Positions 6,219 to 10,971 of a stretch of DNA of 10,971 nt are shown in pieces. The first letter of the stretch is position 1. Every line of letters starts with the position of its first letter. Position numbers and translations under genes: made by a program. The DNA comes from Candidatus Methylomirabilota bacterium (GTDB lineage: Bacteria > Methylomirabilota > Methylomirabilia > Methylomirabilales > 2-02-FULL-66-22), in contig JACQVO010000247.1 in the NCBI GenBank assembly GCA_016209725.1, forward strand, positions 1 through 10,971. Reading direction: 5' to 3'. Below the pieces are notes generated by a model. It searched no databases. It was not told the DNA's origin and was given only the letters and a program-made list of their open reading frames with translations.

Positions 6219-6803
6219 TCTCTCCTCCTCGAATACCACTCACCTGAGATGAGCGCCAGCATCCGTTCGGATTTCCTTCCGACCGATCTGATATCCGTAT
6301 GCGGTTCAACTAGCTGACAAAATGAAAGATAGGAATTTGCTTTCGAGTCGCGAGGCCCAGCAGCCGATCGAGGCGCGTCCTCCCCCCCCAGACGGCAAAT
6401 GTACGCAAAGATCACCTTCTATGTCTGTTATGTCAAGCAGAAAGTCGTCGATTGCGGATCTCGAAGAGCAGGATCTTGGAAAGTCAGGGAGTCCGCTCAA
6501 GGCAGACCTGCCGCCGGGCTGAAGGAGGGAAGCGGGATCGCCGGTTGGGAGGTCATCGAACTGCGGTTCGTGGGTCCACTCGTGGGTTGGGCGCCCCTTG
6601 GTGCCGCGGATAGGGATAGGGTCTCGGCTGAGGTCGGGATCCCTGCGCCGGGCCGAGCTGCCGAGATGGAAAGATGGACGTAGCAGAGGCGTTAGCTTTA
6701 TTTACCCGGGCGCGGCGTGCGCTGGAGAGGAGGCATGCTGCGCCACTACGATTTGAATCGGCCGTGAGGAGGGTGAGTCAGTAACGATCGCCTGTGGAGC
6801 GAG
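6219..6803. other. Long intergenic region upstream of pcaH and downstream of the PIN toxin; no gene found
   Basis: About 585 bp without a convincing coding region on either strand. The open frames here (for example plus strand 6399-6683 and minus strand 6306-6500) have no recognisable domain, no clear ribosome binding site and no neighbour logic. The part next to pcaH (6261-6330) is more AT-rich than its surroundings and should hold the pcaHGB promoter, but I could not fix a convincing -10/-35 pair: TTGTCA at 6320-6315 is a candidate -35 without a good partner. An eight-C run lies at 6382-6389. I found no tRNA or other RNA gene. Confidence 0.6.
6261..6304. promoter_or_regulatory. Paired short palindromes upstream of pcaH (possible operator)
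   Basis: ATCCG-TT-CGGAT (6261-6272) and CCG-TATG-CGG (6295-6304) have centres about 33 bp apart, close to three helical turns, and lie 43-86 nt upstream of the pcaH start. IclR-type (PcaR/PcaU) or LysR-type (PcaQ) regulators usually bind upstream of pca operons. No regulator gene is in the window, and such short palindromes can arise by chance. Confidence 0.2.
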
Positions 6804-7220
6804 CTATCGCGGTCGCTGGCGACTCCAGCGGTCCAGAAAGGCGGCCGGGTCAAGGACGGTTATTCCCTGGCAGGCTCGGGCGGGGTAGTGGCGAGTGTTC
6901 CCCGTGATGAGGGCGTTGGCGCGGGCGGCCACGGCGACCTCCAGGAAGGGGGCGTCGTCAGGATCAGGTAGAGGGGGACTCAGGGGGAGGGCGACCGCCA
7001 CCACGCCCTCAGTCTCGATCTGGTCAAGCAAGGCTCGAATCTGCTCGGGGGAGAAGGGAAACTTGGAACGACCCAGGACCTCGCGGTATTCCGCGAGGAT
7101 TCGTTCATCGTACGCGACTCGGAGAACTCCCGTGGCAACCAGTCGCAGGATTGTCGCCGGCTTGCTGTGGGGTCGGAGGAGGCCCGACACCAAGACGTTG
7201 GTGTCGAGGACGGCTGTCAA
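6804..7220 (-). CDS. PIN-domain toxin (putative VapC-like ribonuclease)
   Basis: A 138-aa PIN-domain protein of the putative toxin family COG1569/TIGR00305. PIN toxins are metal-dependent ribonucleases that cut RNA when freed from their antitoxin. Acidic residues expected at the active site are present: D6 in VLDTNVLVSG, E44 in ILAEYREVL, and D86/D88/D89 in DPDDAPFLEVA, followed by ALITGNTRHYP (103-113). The proposed start is TTG at 7220, whose bases overlap the antitoxin stop as TTGA, so the toxin is probably translated by coupling from the antitoxin. The next in-frame codons already belong to the conserved first strand, which supports this start. The target RNA is unknown. Confidence 0.88.
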   Translation of the reverse strand: MTAVLDTNVLVSGLLRPHSKPATILRLVATGVLRVAYDERILAEYREVLGRSKFPFSPEQIRALLDQIETEGVVAVALPLSPPLPDPDDAPFLEVAVAARANALITGNTRHYPARACQGITVLDPAAFLDRWSRQRPR

Positions 7221-7504
7221 CGGGCTCGGCTCCGCCGGGCCGCTTTGATCTCGGCCTCGATTGCGGCATCCGAAATCCGGTCCGTACCGGCTGAGACGGA
7301 GGCCCGCTGCATGCCCTCCATCGCCATCAAGGCGCGGGCGCGCCGAACGGCAGCGATCGTCTTCTCGAAATCGTCCTCGGTGAGTCGGGTGAGGAGAGCG
7401 ATCGGCTTGCCGTTGGACGTGATGACCATCTCTCCTTCGCGGTCAAGGCGCTCCCAGACCTGGCCTGGTTTCAGGCGGAGTTCCCGGACGGCAACGAACC
7501 TCAT
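7217..7504 (-). CDS. Phd/YefM-family antitoxin
   Basis: A 95-aa antitoxin upstream of the PIN toxin. The N-terminus MRFVAVRELRLKPGQVWERL and the strand-forming MVITSNGKPIALLTRL (about 26-41) are the Phd/YefM DNA-binding fold; the charged C-terminal half (ending RRSRAR) should wrap and inhibit the toxin. ATG at 7504 has GGGAGG 5-6 nt upstream and starts exactly at the family's usual N-terminus; a GTG at 7528 would add eight residues across the ribosome binding site. Such antitoxins usually repress their own operon. The stop overlaps the toxin start. Confidence 0.88.
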   Translation of the reverse strand: MRFVAVRELRLKPGQVWERLDREGEMVITSNGKPIALLTRLTEDDFEKTIAAVRRARALMAMEGMQRASVSAGTDRISDAAIEAEIKAARRSRAR

Positions 7505-7540
7505 AGGTCCTCCCAGTAGGTGGATCACGTGTTTCTTGTG

Positions 7541-7564
7541 TACGAAGTCTCCTACGATAAGTCT
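7541..7564. promoter_or_regulatory. Direct repeats over the antitoxin promoter (possible autoregulatory operator)
   Basis: TACGA-A-GTCT (7541-7550) and TACGA-TAA-GTCT (7553-7564) form two near-copies that overlap the proposed -10 box of the toxin-antitoxin operon. Antitoxins of this class commonly bind repeats there. The two-base difference in spacer length weakens the case. Confidence 0.25.
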
Positions 7565-7588
7565 ACATTAGGTTGCTCAAATACTCAA
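7560..7588 (-). promoter_or_regulatory. Sigma70-type promoter for the toxin-antitoxin operon
   Basis: On the minus strand TTGAGT (7588-7583), a 17-nt spacer and TAGACT (7565-7560), each matching consensus at 4 of 6 positions. Transcription would start near 7553, leaving a leader of about 50 nt before the antitoxin ATG. Confidence 0.45.
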
Positions 7589-7764
7589 CACCCCGCCCGC
7601 ACGACGCCGCAGTTCATCCGCCCCGCGGTCACCCATCGCTCTGTTTTCTCTGGGCCTGCCACGCCCCGATTCCACCAGGACTCCGGCATTGGAGACGCTC
7701 GCTCTGACACGGCGATCCCCCCAAAGCATCCGAGCGAGGGACGCTCACCGGGATCTTGCAACGG

Positions 7765-7793
7765 TTGTGGCGGTGCGGGAGCAGTGCTAAGAT
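7765..7793 (+). promoter_or_regulatory. Sigma70-type promoter for the radical SAM gene
   Basis: TTGTGG (7765-7770), a 17-nt spacer and TAAGAT (7788-7793; 4 of 6 matches). The start site would fall near 7800, leaving only about 12 nt of leader with AAGGGG in front of the ATG at 7812. The leader is short enough that the true promoter could lie further upstream. Confidence 0.35.
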
Positions 7794-7811
7794 GAGCTCA
7801 AGGGGTGCCAG

Positions 7812-8720
7812 ATGAGTTGGCCGGCGTATCTCGAACTCCACCGCTGCGGAGAGTTGGTGGACCGGGCCAAAGAGGCCGAGCGGCTGCTGGAGGCGTGCCG
7901 GGTGTGCCCGCGGGACTGTTTGACCCAGCGCCTCCAGGGCGAGACCGGCGTCTGCGGGGTCGCGGATCAGGCGATGGTTTCGAGCTACGGCCCGCACTTC
8001 GGCGAGGAGCGGCCCCTGGTTGGCGTCGGCGGCTCGGGGACGATTTTCCTGGCGCACTGCAACCTCTGCTGCGTCTTCTGCCAGAACTACGAGATCAGCC
8101 AGCAGGACGAGGGCCGGATGGTCTCGGCCGGGGAGCTGGCAGTGATGATGCTGGACCTTCAAAGGATGGGCTGTCACAACATCAACTTCGTGACCCCCAC
8201 CCACCAGGTGCCGCAGATCCTCCGGGCCCTGCCCATCGCCATTGACGGCGGCCTCCAGGTGCCGCTGGTCTACAACTGCGGTGGTTATGAGTCGCTGGAT
8301 TCGCTCCGGCTGCTGGACGGGATCTTTGACATCTACATGCCAGACTTCAAATACGGTGACGCCGAGGCGGCCAAGCGGTATTCCAAGGTGGAGAACTATC
8401 CAGACGTCGCCAAGGCCGCATTCCGAGAAATGCATCGCCAGGTGGGCGACCTGACACTCGATCGCAGGGGCGTCGCCCGCCGTGGCTTGCTGGTGCGCCA
8501 TCTGGTCCTGCCCAACGCCCTGGCGGGGACGGCGGAGGTTGTCAGATTTCTGGCCGGGCTGTCGGGGGACACGTACGTGAACATCATGGACCAGTACCGG
8601 CCGTGCTACCGGGCACACGAGTATCCACTCCTGGCCCGGCGGCCGACAACCGCGGAGCTTGAGGAGGCTCGCCGGCTGGCCCGCGCTGCCGGTCTGCACC
8701 GGTTGGATGGGTACTGTTAA
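7812..8720 (+). CDS. PflX-like radical SAM protein (COG1313 type)
   Basis: A 302-aa radical SAM protein related to pyruvate formate-lyase activating enzymes. The [4Fe-4S]/SAM motif CX3CX2C is C83, C87 and C90 in HCNLCCVFCQNYEIS. A second cysteine set sits at the N-terminus: C29, C32, C36 and C48 in CRVCPRDC...GVCG, which could hold another cluster or zinc. HNINFVTPTH (122-131), YNCGGYES (154-161), DIYMPDFKYGD (173-183) and VRHLVLPN (228-235) are hallmark stretches of the COG1313 group. These proteins are often named pyruvate formate lyase activating enzyme, but no glycyl-radical partner lies in this window and the real substrate is unknown. ATG at 7812 has AAGGGG about 6 nt upstream. The gene stands alone, 163 nt before polX on the same strand. 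Confidence 0.9.
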   Translation: MSWPAYLELHRCGELVDRAKEAERLLEACRVCPRDCLTQRLQGETGVCGVADQAMVSSYGPHFGEERPLVGVGGSGTIFLAHCNLCCVFCQNYEISQQDEGRMVSAGELAVMMLDLQRMGCHNINFVTPTHQVPQILRALPIAIDGGLQVPLVYNCGGYESLDSLRLLDGIFDIYMPDFKYGDAEAAKRYSKVENYPDVAKAAFREMHRQVGDLTLDRRGVARRGLLVRHLVLPNALAGTAEVVRFLAGLSGDTYVNIMDQYRPCYRAHEYPLLARRPTTAELEEARRLARAAGLHRLDGYC

Positions 8721-8765
8721 CTTCCGTTTCTTGGGAGGTTTCACTGGCCATGGGGTGGCACTTCT

Positions 8766-8837
8766 GGCAATCAGGCAATCCGACGATCTGGGAATCAGGG
8801 GTTCCTAGTCGCCCGGTTGCCCAGTTGCCAGATTGCC
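8766..8837. repeat. Inverted repeat cluster between the radical SAM gene and polX
   Basis: GGCAATCAGGCAA (8766-8778) pairs with TTGCCAGATTGCC (8825-8837) at 12 of 13 positions, enclosing a smaller hairpin GGAA-TCAGGGG-TTCC (8791-8804 region). Further short repeats follow: GTTGCC twice (8816-8829) and CTTGGCG twice (8855-8861, 8863-8869). The cluster begins 46 nt after the radical SAM stop and could stop or stabilise its transcript, or be a REP-like element. There is no T-run. Confidence 0.5.
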
Positions 8838-8883
8838 GCTGCTGTTCTGCCGCTCTTGGCGCCTTGGCGGTTCAATTGATGAG

Positions 8884-10614
8884 ATGAAAAACGCCGAGAT
8901 CGCGAATCTGTTCAACGAGATCGCCGATTTCCTGGAAGTCAAGGACGAGAATCCTTTCCGGATTCGCGCGTACCGGCGAGCGGCGCAGGCGGTCGAGGGC
9001 TTGCCCGAGGATATCGCGGCGATCGCCGGGCGCGGTGCGCTTCTGGAGGTCCCGGGCATCGGCAAGGACCTGGCAGCCAAGATCCAGGAGTATCTCGCCA
9101 CAGGCGAGATCGAATACCTGGAGGATCTCCGGAAGGAAATCCCGGCCGGCGTGATTGACCTGATGGGCATCCACGGGGTCGGACCCAAGACGGCCAAGCT
9201 GCTCTACGAGCAGGTCGGCGTGGACTCCGTGGAAAAGCTGGAGGAGTTGGCCCATGCCCACAAGTTGGCAGGCCTGCCCGGGATCAAGGCGAAGACCGAG
9301 GAGAACATCCTCAAGGGGATCGCGGTCTGGCGAAGCGGCCGGGAGCGCATGCCACTGGGGACGGCCCTGAGCTTGGCCGAAGGGATCCTGGGAGAGCTCC
9401 GGAGGCTGAAGGAAATGGACCAGATCTCTTCCGCCGGAAGCCTCCGCCGGATGAAGGAGACGGTGAAGGACATTGACATCCTGGTCACCTCGAAGAAGCC
9501 GGCCCGGGTCATGGAGGCGTTCGTCGGGCTCCCCAATGTGGCCGAGGTTCTGGCGCACGGAGAGACGAAGTCCAGCGTCCGCCTGCGCGAGAACATCCAG
9601 GTGGATCTGCGGGTGGTGGCGCCGGATTGCTTCGGTGCGGCTCTGCAGTACTTCACCGGCTCCAAGCAGCACAACATCCGGGTTCGGGAACTGGCCCAGC
9701 GCAAAGGGCTGAAGGTCAGCGAGTACGGAGTCTTCGAGGAAAACACGAACCGGCGGGTGGCGGGCAAGACCGAGGCCGAGGTGTACAGGGCCGTTGGGCT
9801 GCCCTTCATCCCGCCTGAATTGCGCGAGGACGGCGGCGAGATCGAGGCGGCCCTGGAGGACCGATTGCCGACCCTGGTGACTGTGGAGGACATCCGAGGC
9901 GACCTCCAGATGCACACGACCTGGAGCGATGGAGGCCATTCCCTGGCGGACCTGGCGGAGGGCGTGCGGGCCAAGGGCTACCAGTACATGGCGGTGACCG
10001 ATCACTCCAAGTCGGCCACGGTCGCCCGCGGAATGAAAGACGAGCAGGTGCTCCAGATGATCGCCGAGGTCCGCGCGCTCGACAAGAAAATGAAGGACTT
10101 CCGCATCCTGGCGGGTTGCGAGGTGGACATCAAGGGGGATGGGACCCTGGACTTACCCGACGAGATCCTGCGGCAGCTCGATCTGGTCCTGGTGTCGGTC
10201 CACTCGCGCTTCAAGATGGCCCGGGAGGAGATGACGGCGCGGATCGTCCGGGCCGTGCAGCATCCCCTGGTCCATCTCCTGGGCCATCCCACCGGCCGCC
10301 TCATCGGGGAGCGCGCCGCGTACGAGGTGGACATGGAGGCGGTGCTCATGGCGGCCCGGACAGCGGGCACGGCCGTGGAGATCAACGCTTCGCCCTCACG
10401 CCTGGATCTGAACGATCTGCATGCGCGGCGGGCCAAGGATCTGGGCCTCCCCGTGGCGATCAACACGGACGCCCACACCATCGGCCACCTGGATTTCATG
10501 CGCTTCGGCGTCTCGGTGGGGCGGCGGGGGTGGCTCACGCCCGCCGATGTCCTGAATGCCTGGCCGGAAAAGCAGTTGGTGTCCTGGCTGGAGAAGAAGC
10601 GGAGCGGCCGGTGA
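8884..10614 (+). CDS. polX: DNA polymerase/3'-5' exonuclease PolX
   Basis: A 576-aa bacterial family X polymerase, close to the usual ~570 aa, that fills short gaps in base excision repair and trims 3' ends. In order: N-terminal 8-kDa-like domain from MKNAEIANLFNEIADFLEVK with ENPFRIRAYRRAA; helix-hairpin-helix motifs VPGIGKDLAAKI (56-67), IHGVGPKTAKLL (96-107) and LPGIKAKTEENI (131-142); polymerase site GSLRR (185-189) with D196, D198 and D241; C-terminal PHP domain from about 338. PHP metal ligands include H344, D373/H374, E413, H440, H468, D529 and H531. The first His of the usual HxH is Gln here (Q342 in DLQMHTTWSDG), as I recall from some other PolX proteins. ATG at 8884 matches the conserved N-terminus; an in-frame ATG at 8833 would add 17 residues encoded by the intergenic repeats. 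No clear Shine-Dalgarno precedes it. Confidence 0.96.
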   Translation: MKNAEIANLFNEIADFLEVKDENPFRIRAYRRAAQAVEGLPEDIAAIAGRGALLEVPGIGKDLAAKIQEYLATGEIEYLEDLRKEIPAGVIDLMGIHGVGPKTAKLLYEQVGVDSVEKLEELAHAHKLAGLPGIKAKTEENILKGIAVWRSGRERMPLGTALSLAEGILGELRRLKEMDQISSAGSLRRMKETVKDIDILVTSKKPARVMEAFVGLPNVAEVLAHGETKSSVRLRENIQVDLRVVAPDCFGAALQYFTGSKQHNIRVRELAQRKGLKVSEYGVFEENTNRRVAGKTEAEVYRAVGLPFIPPELREDGGEIEAALEDRLPTLVTVEDIRGDLQMHTTWSDGGHSLADLAEGVRAKGYQYMAVTDHSKSATVARGMKDEQVLQMIAEVRALDKKMKDFRILAGCEVDIKGDGTLDLPDEILRQLDLVLVSVHSRFKMAREEMTARIVRAVQHPLVHLLGHPTGRLIGERAAYEVDMEAVLMAARTAGTAVEINASPSRLDLNDLHARRAKDLGLPVAINTDAHTIGHLDFMRFGVSVGRRGWLTPADVLNAWPEKQLVSWLEKKRSGR

Positions 10615-10623
10615 AGGACAAGC

Positions 10624-10651
10624 AGGCAGTAGGCAGAAGGCAGTAGGCAGG
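10624..10651. repeat. Four-copy heptamer tandem repeat after polX
   Basis: AGGCAGT, AGGCAGA, AGGCAGT, AGGCAGG follow one another without gaps, starting 10 nt after the polX stop. The copies differ only in the last base. Such GCAGTAGGCAG runs are plausible slippage-prone spacer DNA; I see no hairpin or coding role. Confidence 0.75.
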
Positions 10652-10726
10652 CATCGACCCCGAGAGGTGAGAGGCCGACCATGGCGGTGATGGCCGGGTA
10701 CTGCGGATTGCATCGTCGATCCGGGA

Positions 10727-10756
10727 TTGACCCGACTCGCTCCCCAGGAGTAGTAT
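10727..10756 (+). promoter_or_regulatory. Sigma70-type promoter for the gamma-glutamyltransferase gene
   Basis: TTGACC (10727-10732, 5 of 6), an 18-nt spacer and TAGTAT (10751-10756, 4 of 6). Transcription would start near 10763 with a leader of about 80 nt. It is the best consensus match in the window and implies that ggt is transcribed independently of polX. Confidence 0.5.
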
Positions 10757-10843
10757 CCCCCACTTGAGCGAACATTCTTCCGGTCAACGGCTTCGTCCCG
10801 TCCGGAATCGATCGCCCAACCTCGCTGGACAGGATGACAAATC

Positions 10844-10971
10844 ATGGCACAATTCACCACCCGTCCCGTCATCATGGGCAGGCGCGGGGTCGTGACCTCG
10901 GGGCACTATCTGGCCACCGCGGCGGGATTTCGGATCATGGAGCAGGGCGGCAACGCGATTGATGCGGCGGC
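10844..10971 (+). CDS. ggt: Gamma-glutamyltransferase, N-terminal part (cut by window edge)
   Basis: Forty-two codons are visible from ATG at 10844, preceded by AGGA 9 nt upstream. The translation opens MAQFTTRPVIMGRRGVVTSG and continues HYLATAAGFRIMEQGGNAIDAA, which matches the start of the large subunit of bacterial gamma-glutamyltranspeptidase-like Ntn hydrolases (the RPV-MG-RG-V-SGH-LA...GGNA-DAA pattern). These enzymes cleave or transfer gamma-glutamyl groups, for example from glutathione, after self-cleavage. No signal peptide is visible at this start, so a cytoplasmic form is possible. The catalytic Thr lies beyond the window. Confidence 0.88.
   Translation, partial: MAQFTTRPVIMGRRGVVTSGHYLATAAGFRIMEQGGNAIDAA

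Larger units (their letters stand above)
7505..7811. other. Divergent intergenic region between the antitoxin and the radical SAM gene
   Basis: This 307-bp region separates a minus-strand operon from a plus-strand gene and holds a promoter candidate for each (listed separately). The antitoxin-side half is AT-rich for this window. The stretch 7589-7755 shows no gene, RNA or repeat that I can support. A long minus-strand open frame (7629-8744) crosses it but is the antisense shadow of the radical SAM gene. Confidence 0.6.

Noticed and set aside
2518..6317. Long plus-strand open frames antisense to the MetE-like gene and pcaHGB (2518-3462, 3637-4920, 4209-5120, 5265-6317)
   Set aside because: All lie opposite genes with intact catalytic motifs, and their translations are low-complexity with no recognisable family.
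6399..6683. Possible small gene of 94 codons on the plus strand upstream of pcaH
   Set aside because: No recognisable domain, poor ribosome binding site, and composition like the surrounding non-coding DNA; not enough to call a gene.
7589..7755. Possible leader RNA or riboswitch before the radical SAM gene
   Set aside because: No conserved fold or motif could be recognised by eye, and the best promoter candidate lies downstream of this stretch.
7629..10005. Minus-strand open frames 7629-8744 and 8872-10005
   Set aside because: Antisense shadows of the radical SAM gene and polX, both of which are full length with complete motifs.

Overview
This is a GC-rich bacterial window with dense genes, short intergenic gaps and several GTG or TTG starts. 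The mix of a LIV-type (branched-chain amino acid/amide type) ABC transporter, a short MetE-like protein, protocatechuate ortho-cleavage genes, PolX and a PflX-like radical SAM protein suggests an uncultured soil or groundwater bacterium. A Rokubacteria/Methylomirabilota- or deltaproteobacteria-like lineage is my inference; no marker gene here settles taxonomy.

Left block (1-3219, all minus strand). Read in the direction of transcription: a 363-aa MetE-like methyltransferase with a complete zinc-ligand set, a secreted type-1 substrate-binding protein, livG, and the first 60 codons of livF, which runs off the left edge. Gaps are 32 nt, 3 nt and an 11-nt overlap, so this reads as one operon. No permease genes (livH/livM) are in view; they probably lie beyond position 1.

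Junction (3220-3545). This intergenic stretch holds the most unusual structure in the window: a 249-bp element (3251-3499) with ~30-bp imperfect terminal inverted repeats (24/30 identical), possible CTAG flanks, and a patchwork of a 24-bp tandem repeat and several hairpins. It looks like a MITE or other non-autonomous insertion. Each terminal repeat also carries an outward-facing sigma70-like promoter match with 17-bp spacing; the left one points into the MetE-like/liv operon.

Middle block (3546-6218, minus). pcaH-pcaG-pcaB: both subunits of protocatechuate 3,4-dioxygenase and 3-carboxy-cis,cis-muconate cycloisomerase, the first two steps of the beta-ketoadipate pathway. The later pathway genes are not in the window. 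About 585 bp upstream of pcaH has no convincing gene.

Right block (6804-10971). A Phd-type antitoxin and PIN-domain toxin pair (minus) is transcribed divergently from a PflX-like radical SAM protein (plus). This is followed by a full-length DNA polymerase X (Pol X core, helix-hairpin-helix motifs, PHP domain) and the first 42 codons of a gamma-glutamyltransferase. Short repeat clusters sit on both sides of polX.

Functionally, the window joins aromatic catabolism (pca), solute uptake (liv) and one-carbon/methyl chemistry (MetE-like) on one strand, and DNA repair, a toxin-antitoxin module and a radical SAM protein on the other side. I see no clearly new multi-gene system. The MITE-like element and its possible promoters are the best leads.
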